Of a stretch of 64,000 bases of DNA, positions 21,480 to 33,550 are shown piece by piece. The DNA comes from Apium graveolens (Eukaryota > Streptophyta > Magnoliopsida > Apiales > Apiaceae). Position 1 is the first letter of the stretch, and each line of letters starts with the position of its first letter. The stretch lies in the NCBI RefSeq assembly GCF_009905375.1, contig NC_133648.1, positions 303,878,565 to 303,942,564 of the forward strand. Reading direction: 5' to 3'. The notes under the pieces were generated by a model. The model made no database searches. It saw only the letters and a list, made by a program, of their open reading frames with translations, and had not been told where the DNA came from. The position numbers were made by a program, and so were the translations under genes.

Positions 21480-23068
21480 TATAAGTTATCATTGATAGAC
21501 TAAGTAAGTAGAGTATCTACCTATTGAATATTTACTCCTTCTTATCAATAGAGAGTCGTATTACTATATGAGGAAGGTTGCGGTGCAAGCATAAAATCCT
21601 AGTAACGGTGATATATAGAATGAGATCCCAGATTCGATTTTCGATGTCGAGGGAGTTTCAAAGGTAATTGCGTATAAGCTCGAGGAAGAGCATGGGTCCA
21701 TAGAATGATGGACGGGATAGCGAAAATATTTAGGCATATGAAATACGATGCTATAATACTTATATGTTTTGTTCTCCTATGACAAACCTCTATAGTTCAG
21801 AGGTAGGATCCAAGCCAGATATTTTGTGGCAGTATATTTTTTTTCATATATACAATTCTCTTCAGTTCGTTCTTTTCTCTTCTTTTCATTTCATATAAAC
21901 TGAGAAGAACAACCCTTCCAGAAGGGGAGGTATTGCCGAATGACTATCTATCTTTGTGATAGAAGCCTAGTAGGATACCACATATTGTTTAATTGCTTGT
22001 CAAGTACTAAAGACTGGCCACCTTCTGTACTAACTATGCGATATAACAAGTGTTCATGATCATAGTGATCTCTCAATAAATTATTTTACTTCTATATGAA
22101 GGACCAAGCTTTCGAAGATGGAAGCAGCTAAAGGAAGTAGTATCAGTACGGTGGTATTCCGATTCTAACGCGTTCGTGATACTAAGGTTGACGTGGTTAT
22201 TAAAAGGTTATAGAACGCTAACGAGCAAAAGTGTAACCAGTATAGTATTATGTACGGAAGATAGTAATGACTACAAACTGGAAAAGAATGGGTCTTGAGA
22301 AGCAAAAGCCATAGTGCTAGAAGCTATGATGAGAGTCTGTGCAATAGACTTGAATGAATTTAGAATGATCACTTAACGCGGATTGAGTTTTCTTATGAAA
22401 ATAGATCATATGTCATTATCGAGATATCGCCTTATAAGATCCTTGAGGGAAGACAATGTCGATCTCCCTTATGATATGATGATGTTGCAGAGCGCAAGAT
22501 GCTTAGACCAGTAGTGGTCTAAAGGACCAAGGATATAATAGATTTAATTAGAGGACGGCTGGTAGTAGCCCAAGATGGGCACACGAAGTATGTTGATTTT
22601 ATATGAAAGGACAAGGAATAGGAAGTAGGGGACCTAGTGTTGTTATAGGTATTTCCTTGGAAAGGAAGGATGAGGTTCGGAAAGAAATGAAAGCTAAGTC
22701 CACGAATTGTTGGACCCTTGGATATATTAAGACGTATTGGGAGGATAGCATATGAGCTAGCCCTAACCCCGAACATGTAGCAGGTCGTAACGTGTCTCAC
22801 GTATCAATGTTAAGGAAGTGTAATTCAGATGCCAGATAAATAGGGGCATATGAGCGCATAGATATGCAACCCGACGTAACCTATATGGAGCAACCAGGAA
22901 GGGTTGTAGAGTGAAAAGGGAACAAGTGCTTAGGAGAAGGGTTGTCAAACTATTCAGAGTTTGATGGAAGGACCACAATGTGGGAAAATTTACTCGAGAG
23001 TTAGAAAGTGCAATGCTAAGAGAGTTTCCCAATTCATTTTCTATCTGATTCCGGGACGGAATCCTTTT
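21480..23068 (+). pseudogene. Tekay integrase and C-terminal region, decayed
   Basis: Short motifs survive in changing frames: VIIDRLSK (about 21492), VTVI (about 21607, the second catalytic aspartate not readable), an ISPYKILEG and CRSPL block (about 22422-22463), RLVVAQDGHTKYVDF (about 22557), then KLSPRIV and a late block near 22690-23040 corresponding to the chromodomain-like tail (VSMLRKC, TYMEQP). This fits a Tekay integrase with its C-terminal tail. No frame longer than about 90 codons remains on the plus strand. Confidence 0.7.
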
Positions 23069-23081
23069 AAGGAGGGGAGAC
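23069..23081 (+). other. Polypurine tract of Tekay element
   Basis: AAGGAGGGGAGAC before the 3' LTR. The preceding text, GATTCCGGGACGGAATCC (an imperfect inverted repeat), is matched by the LARD element next to its own PPT (38570-38590, minus). Confidence 0.75.
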
Positions 23082-26000
23082 TTTAATAACCCCAATTTTT
23101 GGAAATTTTTTGAAACCTTTATGAATAGTGTTTTTGCTGAATGAGAAAACTTTTCATGCCACACTATGTAGGGATTCTGATATGGATATTCTGAGATTTT
23201 ATTAGTACTCTATATGGTATATAAGTGTATGCAAAGATCGTCAGAATCCAATTCCGAACACTTTGATTTTTCCCGGAAATCCACCAGATACAGAAAGAAG
23301 TGAGTATAAGGTAACAGGATAAATAGGATTTAAATTCAAGGATTTTAAGAGGGGATCATAAAAAGGAATATAAAATATTGAGGAAGGTTTAGGGGAACCC
23401 AAGTGATAAGATCCCGGATATGATCCCTCAAACGATAAACGAAAACGAAAGTTAAGCGAACCGTATAACAGATCAGGGGTCATTAGGCAAACAATTAGGA
23501 AGTTAATCAAAGGGATTAGAGAGGATGATGTCACCCAACCAATGAGAAGAGGACAAGGAGGGGAGGATGACATCATGAGGATGACACAAGCATGACATGG
23601 GAAGGAAGGAGGTGTGGTTGAATGAGAACCACACAAAGTCCAAGATTAATTAGGTAATTAACTAAAACAAAAACAAAACCAAATCAACCAAGCCAAGCAA
23701 ATCATTTTCATCAAAACACAAAAAAAAAATCTCTCTTTCTTCTTCATGCTCTCGGCTTCTTTCTTAAAAAATGAAGATCCAAGCTCCACCACTTACTATT
23801 TAGCAAGGTAATTATCTAAGCTTCCCCATGGATAGTTACATACTTCCTATAAGTTTAAGCTTCTAATTCCAAGCCAATCTTTTTCTATAAATCATGAAAG
23901 AAGATGGTGAATAGTGTTTTTCAAGAACTAAAATTTGTGTTCTTGAAGTTTTGTTTAGATTAAGCTTGGATAAGGACTTTAAGGGTGATTCCAAGCCATT
24001 CTCTTGATTCTCCACTCTCCAAGGAAGGTATAAACTACAAACCCTAGCTTTAGTTTTGAGTAATTAGGATTGAATTTGATTGATATAGTATATGTGAAGC
24101 ATGATGCTTGATTGTTTGAAGTTTGGTTGAGTTTGTAGAGATTAGTTGGTTTTGTGGTATTGGTGGAGTTGTAAATCTTGATAATTAGTTAAAGAACCTA
24201 AGTAAAGCTTTTAGTTCATGTGAGGAATAAGTATAAATGGTTAATGTGGATTTGTTGGGGCTGTTATGATGTGGTTTGGATGGATGTTGGTTGTATGATT
24301 GATTTGGGGTTGAATTGTGGTTGGTTTTGAATGGTTTAAATTTGGGAAATCACGTAAACATAGCCGTCGTAACGTCCGATTTTCTTTAGACTGTTTTTGT
24401 GCATAACATTAGGACCCGAGAACCCCCTGCTAGATTTTGACCATTGCCATGTTTAGATAGTTCGTGTTACGAGCTTCGTTTTGATATGTAGTTCGTTCGA
24501 TTCCGATGCACGATTTAGGAGAAACGACCGTTTTAAGTAACGGCGTTTCGCGAACGAAACTTTTCCCCTCGCCTTACTTTGAAACATAGGTTAAAGACCA
24601 AAAGGGTTAATTAATGTATGAAACATTTGTGGTAAGAGTGTTAGGCAGTTGGTAAGACACTCGTGAAGGAATCGCTTTAAAACTCGTAATGGTTAATTTA
24701 GTAAAAATGGTGGAGCCGAGGGTACTCGAGTGACTTAAGAGAATCAATAAGCGCAAAACAAGCGTTAGAGTCTAAGTTAGTTAAAGTATAGATTTACAAG
24801 TGACTTTGGTTTAATTCCAACTTACTTGTTTATAGGTTACCAGACTCGTCCCGAGCCTTTTGTAACCCCCAGTCGCTCAGGCAAGTTTTCTATCCGTTAT
24901 ACTGTTGTTGTGATGTATACACTTGCATATGCATTATCTTGTAATAGATGCATGATGGTTATATTAGCAAATTCTTGCGATATATTGTAGCATGTGATAT
25001 GGTACATATGCATGTCTGTTTCGTATTCTTACCATATATATCTGTTGGTTCAGTTGATAATACATATGCTAGAGAATAGCGGTAAATTGCATATACCCTT
25101 AGTATAGGGACCCAAAGGTGAAAATATTTTCTAAAACCGGGAGTCGAGGATCCCGAGTAGATTTTATATATATATATTTATATATATATATGGTTATACT
25201 TTTCAAAACTATTAATCGAATAAGGTTTATTCGATAACTTTATTTTATTATTGAATATTATTTCGAATATTCATCCGAGGACTTGTGACTCCTTCATTTT
25301 ATTATTGAATATTATTTCGAATATTCATCCGAGGACTTATGACTCCTTTATTTTATTATTGAATATTATTTCGAATATTCATTCGAGGGCTTATGACTTA
25401 GTTATATTATTAATGATTATTAATTGAATATTCATTTGAGGATGTATGACTCCGTTATTTTATTTAATGAATATTATTTATAATATTCATTCGAGGTATT
25501 ATGACTCCGCTTATTATTTAAATATATTCTTTATTTTATTAAAGAATAAGGTGTCAATAATCAAACTTATTTTCGATTATTCAAATAAAGATAGTACTTT
25601 CATATAAGTATATCTTCGGTTATTTAATATCCATTTCAAGTATAAGTTTTAATACTTCTACTTCAATTATTTTTATAAAGATTATTCTTTATGGGAATAT
25701 TATTTAAATAATAATATTCAGACATTTTCTAAATATATTGGGACTGATTTACTTCATTAAATCAGCATTACTCCAAACACTCTTTAAAGTGTTTTCGAGT
25801 CTTCAAAATGATTTTTAAAGGTTAGAGCGGATCCCAAAACTCATTTTTATATTTAAGATCTTCCTTTTAAAGGGGATTTAAATACTCGCTCAAAACCTGA
25901 GGGATCCGGCTCTATGGTGTATTTTATATTCGCAACAAGGTTGCAGTTTTGGTAAATGAATTGATTACTTACCCAACGTTCGGGAAGTAAGTCCATCTAT

Positions 26001-27272
26001 TGAGTCGGCATAAGCAACATGGGCTCAGTGGGCGTCCATGATAGTGTAAGTGGCTCAGTGAGAGTCCATCAAATGCATAAGTGGCTGAATGGCAGTCCAG
26101 CATAAGGTCCTATTGCGACCAGGGTGATGACCAGTGAGGAATTCGTCCATCTACTAGTAGAAAAGGTTACTTATTGGTATCTTTTCCTGATCAACAAGAT
26201 ATCAGGTTTATGCCAAAATTCTTTCCTTTCCAAATTTATTGGATATTGCAATTCTGTTCATACTTTACATGACAGAGGTTTTTAGGAAACGTATGTATAT
26301 ATATAGGTGTATATATATATCGGGACTTATTGAAGTATATCATAACTTTATTTCCTTCAAAATATTTCAAAGATTGAATCTATTCAAGTCTTATCTTGTA
26401 GTCTCATCAGTGTGATGAACTTTTGAAACTAATTATAACTTGAATGGTGGTAGTTCAAGTAGTATTTGGAAAGATATAAGTATATTGGAGTATCTTGTAA
26501 CTTCATCTTTTAAACTTATATCTAGTAAATGATTATCATATGCATGACCAAGATTTTCAGAAAAACGTTGAGACAAGGTTAGATACATGAGATCACCTTG
26601 TAACGATATTTTTATACAGTTATAAACTGGAACTTTGTGTATATTATGCATGGAAGAGGACTTCCAAGATTTTGAAAAGTATATATGTATATATACTATA
26701 TATTTTGCGACTTCATCGCATTAAAATATCAAACTTGTTTCATTTCTTTTAACCAAGACTTTCATGAGTACTATGAAAAGGCTCATATATTGTTAATCAT
26801 TATACATATTATTTTGGTGGGCTTGCTGCTCACCCTTGCTTTCTTCTTTCATCACACAACATCAGATAGACAAGATGAACAGGACCAAGCTCCCAATTCG
26901 CAAGCGGATAGGAAATGTTCCGCAGCTTTCGGGAAGCGTTGAGGCCGCTGTAGCTGAGGTAGAAATTACCAATAGGCCAGGCTTTCAACTTTTGACGTAC
27001 CAGATTATGTATATTTATGAATTGTAATAATGCAAAGAAATGTAAATTTATTCAGAAACCTGTTTAAGGTGCATTGGCAGATAATTGTGGAATAAAATGA
27101 ATTGTGATTAATTTTTTTGAATGTTCATCTCTGAGACTATAACGTGTGGTGTGTGTGTTTATTATGGGGTCACTGTACAGAGTAGTCGATTAATTATTAA
27201 GATTGGGTGTTATTAAGGGAAATGGAACTCGTGACAACCCGGATCCCCGACCCCGGATTTGGGGGTGTTACA
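23082..27272 (+). repeat. 3' LTR of Tekay-type element, full length
   Basis: About 4.19 kb. The start is set by alignment to the LARD LTR (TGTAATATCCC there, TTTAATAACCC here), so the terminal TG appears mutated. It ends GGGGGTGTTACA at 27272. It contains the 54-base tandem array (25236-25512), a TA-rich stretch (25166-25194) and the three 30-base units (26029-26105). The minus-strand frame 23241-23636 is a by-product. Confidence 0.85.
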
Positions 27273-27910
27273 GATAAATACGTTACTTAGCCGCTAAGTA
27301 ACTATAAATACGATCCTATCGGATAAACATTATCCTGTTTTGGATAAGCGTTATCCTGTTTTGGATAAGCATTATCCTATTTTGGATAAGCATTATCCTG
27401 TTTTGGATAATTATCAAAATCAGGATTTTATAAAACGATTTTTACGAAGATAATGTTATTGAAAAGGGTTAGCGTATTGAAAATATTGCGTCGGGCCGCG
27501 TACGGGTAAAACCGTAATCCGGATCGAAAAAGTCAAAACATGGAAAATGTCCGGAATTACCAGATTAGGTTAGGAAGGAATTTTTGGAAGAGTTTCGGGT
27601 TGTAAAAATGTAAAAACAGTTGAGGTTGGACGATTCCCGACTTTAGAAAATGATTTTGTAATTACAAAAAAATTTTAATAAATTCATAAATCAATATAAA
27701 ATCATATAACACTCCAAAAATTACCAGAAAAATATCTTAATTATCTATATTTTTTTTTGGACATTATAAAATTAACATACTTATACTTTACCACATATAA
27801 ACATCCACACAACAACTCCAATCATCAGATAATTCACCAAAAATCACAAAATAACCACATAAAATTATTTATCAATAAAAATAATTACACGCTATGTCCC
27901 GGATATTACA
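27273..27910 (-). mobile_element. Old LARD-type LTR, right part
   Basis: It matches 37944-38552 of the young LARD LTR and ends GGATATTACA at 27910, like the young copies. What follows (TTAGACC) is not the LARD internal PPT, so this is the outer end of the element or a solo LTR. The candidate target duplication is TTAGA (27911-27915); its partner would be left of the window. It lies in the leader of Copia element A. Confidence 0.75.
27282..27404. repeat. Inverted repeat and 21-bp minisatellite in old LARD LTR
   Basis: GTTACTTAGC-C-GCTAAGTAAC (27282-27302) is a perfect 10-base inverted repeat, kept with one change in the young LARD LTRs (37953, 43705). Next come four 21-base units (27321-27404), GGATAAGCATTATCCTGTTTT and variants. 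Each unit has a GGATAA/TTATCC inverted repeat. The young copies lack this expansion. Confidence 0.85.
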
Positions 27911-28310
27911 TTAGACCTTTGGGTTTGACTTAACCAAGTTATCACAATAGGATTGTGAACATAGAGGCATAGAGTTTGGTGCGATTTATTGGATAAATAA
28001 GAATAAATGTTGTTTCACTAAACTATCCAAGAGTTATATAGTTGATATAATTGACTAATGTTTTCTACCTTATTGAATCATGTTTTAGGAGTAAAGCCAA
28101 AGCTGAACTAAAATGTTACGATATTTGGATCTTGGCTCACTAGAAAGTATATAGAAGATATTATTTCTGAATTAATAGTTTGGGCTATTAATTTGATAAA
28201 ATAGTGGAAGATATATATTTTGAATATATATGGATAATCACTTGAACATAATTTAATAATCATCTATAGACTAATTTATCTTATGCACTTAAACATTGTG
28301 GATGTCAAAA
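27911..28310 (+). other. Leader remnant of Copia element A
   Basis: AT-rich, non-coding, between the old LARD end and the gag start. No tRNA-type primer site is present. Confidence 0.65.
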
Positions 28311-29125
28311 TGGCAAACAATTCAAACAACTTCTCTGTGCGATCAGTCCTTGAGAAGGACAAGCTGACAGGAACAAACTTCCTTGACTGACAGAGGAACT
28401 TGAGGATTTTCCTCAAACAAGAGCGCAAGCTCTATATAATTGATATCCCTCGCCCTGCACCTCTCCCTGAAGGAGCATCCCGTGCTCAACATAATGTTTA
28501 TAAAAAACATATCGATGATGACACGGATGTTCAACGTCTCATGTTAGCGACCATGAGTGCTGAACTTCAGAAACAACATGAGAATATGGATTCTTATGAT
28601 ATAATTGAGCAACTTAAACGTATGTTTGAAGGATAGGCTCGTCAGGAGAGGTTTGATACTTTCAAATCGTTGCATGCATGTAAGTAGGGAGAACGTGATT
28701 CGGTTGGACCGCATGTTCTAAGAATGATAGGGTATATTATGTACCTTGCCAAGTTGGGTGCCCCGATTGCTGTGGAACACCAGATTGACCTAATTTTGCA
28801 ATATTTAAACAACAGCTATTCTCATTTTGTGATGAACTACAATATAAATGAGATAGATAAGAACCCCACCGAATTGTTGGCTATGTTGAAAACTGCTGAG
28901 ACCAACGTTCAGAAGGCATCCCCTGCTCCCATGTTGATGGTGAATAAGGGGAAGACCAAATGAAAGGGTAAATGGAAAGGCAAGAGGAAGATGGGATCTA
29001 AATCTAATGCCAATCTGAAACCTGATCCGACCAAGGCTTTGAATCCTAAAGGTGGTGTTCCAAAGGTTGGTGATTGTCACTATTACAAGAAACCAGGTCA
29101 CTGGAAGAGGAACTGTCATGCTTAA
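28311..29125 (+). pseudogene. gag: gag of Copia element A, broken
   Basis: It starts MANNSNNFSVRSVLEKDKL, typical of Copia gag of this type. TGA at 28387 stands where tryptophan is usual (after NFLD). The main frame 28400-28636 is followed by a TAG, another TAG near 28687, a frame 28724-28963 and a TGA near 28961. The zinc knuckle near 29077-29118 reads CHYYKKPGHWKRNC: the second cysteine of CxxCxxxxHxxxxC is tyrosine, so RNA binding would be damaged. It ends at TAA about 29123-29125. Confidence 0.85.
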
Positions 29126-30470
29126 TTGGAGGATCTGAAGAAGAAGAAGGTTGTTGTTGCTGCTTCTGATTCAGGTATTTATGTTATAAAAGTCAATTTG
29201 TCTACTTCCACATCTTGGGTATTAGATACTGGATGTGGTTCTCACATTTATATAAATGTGCGGGAACTGCAGGGAAGTAGGACATTGGCGAAGGGAGAGG
29301 TCGACCTATGAGTTGACAATGAATCAAAGGTTGCTACTTTAGCTATAGGGACTTTTCATTTATCGTTACCCACTGGGCTTATTTCGGTTTCTTGTTTGGA
29401 CAAGAAAGGTTTTTCGTTTTTGATTCAGAATAATAGTTGTTCCTTTTCATTCAATAATGTTACCTATGGGGTTGCACGTTTGTTTAATTGTGTATATTAT
29501 CTTGATTTAGATACTCCTGTCTATAACATAAATAATGATAATAAACGTATTAAAATGAAAGACTCAAATCAAACATACCTTTGGGATTGTCATTTAGGTC
29601 ACATAAATGAGAAACACATTTCCAAATTACATAAAGACGGTTACTTGGATAAGTTTGATTTTGAATCATACGAGGAATGCAAATCTTGTCTCAGTGGCAA
29701 AATGGCTAAAGCTCTTTTTTCCGGACAAGGTGAAAGGACCACCGAATGATTAGGACTTATACATAGTGATGTATGTGGTCCAATACGTATGATGGCAAGA
29801 GGTGGCTTTTACTACTTCATTACATTTACTAATGTTTTAGTACATATGGATATGTGTATCATTTGAAGAACAAATCCGATTCTTTTGAAAAGTTCAAAGA
29901 ATATAATACCGAAGTGGAAAAGCAAATAGGGGAAAGTATAAAAGTTCTGTGATCAGATCGTGGAGGAGAATACTTAAGCCTCGAGTTTAAAGGTTTCTTG
30001 AAGGAGTGTGGTATCATATCACAACTTACTTCTCCTGGAACGCCTCGATAGAATGGAGTTTCTGAGAGAAGAAATCGTACCTTGTTGGATATGGTGCGAT
30101 CAATGATGAGTCTATAAGATCTTCTAATAAGTTTCTAGGGTTATGCTCTAAAAACAAAATTCCAACTAAATCGGTTCAAAAGACTCCATATGAGATATGG
30201 ACTGAGAAACGTCACAACATGTTGTTTATGAAAGTATGGGGATGCGAAGCGTTTGTGAAATGCCTGGTGTCTAACAAGCTGGTACCAAAATTGGATAAAT
30301 GTTATTTTGTGGGATATCCTGAAGAAACTAAAGGGTATAGTTTCTATAATCCTACCGAGAACAAAGTGTTTGTTGCTCGAATCGCTGTATTTCTTGAAAG
30401 AGAGTTACTTTCTAAGAAAATTAGTGGCAGGACTATAGATCTCGATGAAGATCGATTTGTATAAAATAAC
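29126..30470 (+). pseudogene. Protease and integrase of Copia element A, broken
   Basis: Protease: WVLDTGCGSHI (about 29217) keeps the catalytic D-T-G; a TGA follows near 29309. Integrase: zinc region CHLGHINEKH to CKSC (29585-29690), then SDVCGP (about 29767), SDRGGEY (about 29956, preceded by a TGA where arginine is usual) and NGVSERRNRT (about 30055), so the D-D-E residues can be read across broken frames. A frame at 30219-30464 (VWGCEAFVK to ERELLSKK) is the integrase C-terminal part. At least six stops or frame changes are present. Confidence 0.82.
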
Positions 30471-31664
30471 ATTAAACCAGAGTTGGAAAGTGGGCAGGAA
30501 GTACATCAAGATGTTCCTGCTCCGGAAACACAGGTTGTTCATAGATCTAGTAGGGCTTGTCATGAGCCAGAGAAATATTATGGATTTCTCTTGACTCAAG
30601 ATGATGATGTAATGCTAATAGACAATGATGAGCCTCTAGCCTACCAAGAAGCTATGAACAGTCCAGACTCCGAGAGATGGCTAGAGGCCATAAAATCCGA
30701 AATAGAATCCATGTACAATATAAAGTATGGACTTTAGTTGATCCACCTGAAGGGGTAAAACCTATAGGGTGCAAGTGGGTTTTTAAGAAGAAAACTGACA
30801 TGGATGGTAAAGTACAGACCTATAAAACATGACTAGTGGCAAAAGGTTTCAAACAAATTCATGGTAATGAGACCTTTTCACGAGTTGCTATGGTCAAGTC
30901 CATCAGGATTTTGCTAGCAATAACTGCTTACTACGACTATGAGATTTGGCAAATGGATCTCAAAACCGCTTTCTTAAATGGGAGCCTTGAAGAGGATGTA
31001 TACATGATACAACCTGACGGTTACATCGATCCCAAGTTTGCTAAGTTGGTCTGTAAGCTGCTTCGATCTATTTATGGATTGAAGCAAGCCTCAAGGAGAT
31101 GGAATTGTTGTTTTGATGAAACAGTCAAAGAATTTGGCTTTATTCAAAATGAAGATGAACCATGTGTTTACAAGAAGGTTAGTGGGAGCCATGTGGCATT
31201 CCTAGTACTATATTTAAATGACATATTACTAATAGGGAATGACATACCTTCTCTACAGGCTGTTAAGACTTGGTTGGGAAATAGTTTCTCGATGAAGGAC
31301 TTAGGCGATGCCACCTTTATATTAGGGATCAAGATCTATAGAGATAGATCAAGGAAATTAATCGGCCTAAGTCAGAGTACATACATTGATAAAGTATTGC
31401 ATCATTTTGGGATGCAAGGGGCAAAAAGAGGATATGTCCCAATGTCTCGTGGGATATTGATCTCAAAAGATAACTGCCCTAAATCATTAGATGATAAGGG
31501 CCATATGAGCAAAGTTCTATATTCTTCGGCAATTGGATCTATAATGTATGCGATGATATATACTCGTCCTGGTGTTTCGTATGCCTTGAGCATGATGAGC
31601 AAATACCAGTCTAATCCAGGTGAGGGTCACTGGACAGCTGTCAAGAATATTCTTAAGTACTTGA
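30471..31664 (+). pseudogene. pol: Reverse transcriptase of Copia element A, active site mutated
   Basis: The frame from 30836 shows LVAKGFKQ, WQMDLKTAFLNG, LLRSIYGLKQASRRWN and SMKDLGDATFILGIKIYRDR, the standard Copia RT order. The catalytic box normally YVDD reads YLND (31211-31222), so the first aspartate is asparagine. The protein stops being A-like at KNILKYL (31658), where element B is inserted; the RNase H half continues at 50022. Stops are also at 30736 (TAG) and near 30829 (TGA). Confidence 0.9.
31660..31664. other. Target site duplication CTTGA, left copy
   Basis: CTTGA directly before the LTR of element B. The right copy is 50017-50021. It lies in the RNase H code of element A. 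Confidence 0.95.
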
Positions 31665-33185
31665 TGAAAGAGATATGTCCTAAGTCCAATCATGTATGAG
31701 GATTTAGGAATAACTTTTATGTAATCTTTTTTGATTTCATTGATATTAATAAAAGACTTGTTTTGTTTTTATTGCGGGCTCTATCTATTTAAATGTTTAA
31801 ATAAGATATACCACAGTTTAGAGTAAAGCTTTTTATGGATTGTGATGAGATCATAATAATGAGACCTAAATGATGATAACTCTAAACTTAAATAGTTCCT
31901 GGTCGTAGGATTACTAACTGGTAATTAATAATCCGCAAAGATCGGTACATACTATGCTTGCTTCATTATGAAGGATGTCTGTTCTCATAGACATTTGTGT
32001 GGTGACACTATAGATAGTATGTAGGTGCTTATTATAGAATAAGTTCACTGAACATGACTCACACAGCTGAAGAACTGATGGAGTTCACTCACGTGTCAGC
32101 AGTTGTTGACATAGTGATAGTTGTACAAGTATCCTTAGACTTGAGGTCATCATAGTCATCTTGTGTACACTGAACTATGCTTTGGTTTAGTTCTTAGTCT
32201 CAAGGGACAATTATAAGGGCTCTACTGGGTATAGGAATTTGTACACGAAGATAGTTTATGATGAATGAAGGATCTACCCCTTCCAGTGTAGGAAGAGAAT
32301 GTTCAATGCTGATCCACTTATGTTAGTTCAGGAATCTCTAGCCAGAGTGAATGAAATTAGAACGGAGTTTCTAATTTACATTAAATAGAACTAAGCATAG
32401 TGAATGGGAAAGCAAGTGATTAAATAAGATAGTCTTGACACAAGTTCCATGCCTTGTATTTAATCGTGACATTGCAGGGTAGAAGGAATTAATTGTACGG
32501 TAACTACTCACTGAATAGGTTCTTGGTATTCTAAGAGAGAATGATTTAATGGTGGAGGAATTAATTAATAATGGCTGATAATTATTTATTTATGAAATAA
32601 ATAATTAATTGGAAAATTTAATAATTGATTAAATGAGATTTAATTGATTATAAATTAATTAAGAAAAGGTTCTTAATATTATTAATTAAGAATTTAATTT
32701 TTGGAAATTAAATCAAGAGAGAGAATTATTTCTAAAGTGTTTAGAAAAATGATTAATAATTAAAAGGTGTTTTAATTATTAATGAGAATAATAAAGGGTT
32801 AATAATAATAATATTTTATGGGAAAATTTTCAGCTGAAAATTTTGCCTATAAATATACTATTATAAACCCTATTTTTGCCTCAACCTAAATTTTTTTACA
32901 AAACCCTAATTCTCTCCACCTCCTCCTTCTCCATTACATCGTTTTCTTGGTGGATACCGGTGGAGTGCTTCACACTTGAGGAGCAGCTGCTAAGAATCTC
33001 CGCCCGTGGTTCTTGGATCGCTATTAAAGACCTCTATCTTTCCATTAATGTAAAGCTTCTTAAAGTAAACATACTGAACTACGAATTAAATATTATTTTT
33101 CGCATGGATCCTGCGGAGGGTTTCGGTTTTTTTTTTAAGATTTAAGTTTACGTTTTCGCTGCGTTTATGTGCTAAAAACCCTTCA
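31665..33185 (+). repeat. 5' LTR of Copia element B
   Basis: It runs TGAAAGAG to CCCTTCA. It is 1521 bases, 189 shorter than the 3' LTR because of one indel near 32537. The 89-codon frame 32876-33145 is present in both LTRs and is not supported as a gene. Confidence 0.95.
32823..32855 (+). promoter_or_regulatory. LTR promoter of B: 22-bp palindrome and TATA box
   Basis: A perfect 22-base palindrome (32823-32844) has CAGCTG at its centre and AAAATTTT arms. Three bases on lies TATAAATA (32848-32855). The 3' LTR keeps the palindrome (49655-49676) but its TATA box reads AATAAATA. Confidence 0.6.
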
Positions 33186-33186
33186 A

Positions 33187-33198
33187 TGGCATCAGAGC
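33187..33198 (+). other. Primer binding site of Copia element B
   Basis: TGGCATCAGAGC, one base after the LTR; one change from the usual initiator tRNA-Met complement. Confidence 0.88.
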
Positions 33199-33530
33199 TA
33201 CTTGCGGAAAGTTTTCAATTCATTTATGTGTTTAACTGTTTTCGATATATGAGCATGTACGTGATTCGCCATGATTTGATGTTGATATAATATGCTTATA
33301 TATGTATGGTTTTGAATATATGATATTCATGTGAGTTGTATCATCATAATATGATTATTTAATTTGTATATATACTTATATATACATGATTTATGTTTGT
33401 TCTAATTATGAGAATCATATTAGATACGGATTCTGAATTGGCTGTTGCAGATTTGCTGAAATCTGGGTCTGTTGTCCGATTTACGCAAACGAATACCCTA
33501 TTCCATAGGTAAACGAGCGTCTGAACAAAA

Positions 33531-33550
33531 CTGATAGCAGAAGCTATCAG
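33531..33550 (+). other. Hairpin in leader of B
   Basis: Eight-pair perfect stem with an AGAA loop, about 330 bases after the PBS. The position suits a packaging or dimer signal; this is inference only. Confidence 0.5.

Larger units (their letters stand above)
13918..27272 (+). mobile_element. Tekay/Del-type Ty3/Gypsy element, scrambled interior
   Basis: Two LTRs of about 4 kb (13923-17924 and 23082-27272) flank 5.2 kb holding a tRNA-Met type PBS, decayed gag and pol pieces and a PPT. RNase H, integrase and C-terminal text fit the Tekay/Del chromovirus lineage. The 5' LTR lacks its first about 196 bases. The LTRs are about 1% different by eye, yet the interior is riddled with stops and its domains are out of order, so this copy was probably made with proteins from another element. 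It sits within the old LARD LTR, whose remainder starts at 27273. Confidence 0.82.

Noticed and set aside
23241..23636. Minus-strand ORF of 131 codons, with a 120-codon partner at 13914-14276
   Set aside because: It lies inside the two Tekay LTRs and is duplicated with them. There is no recognisable motif.
27321..27404. CRISPR-like array
   Set aside because: The 21-base units are adjacent without spacers, in plant transposon DNA.
32876..33145. 89-codon ORF in the B LTR (partner 49708-50031)
   Set aside because: It is LTR sequence downstream of the TATA box, open in both copies by common descent. Wording is not protein-like and no start context or domain supports it.
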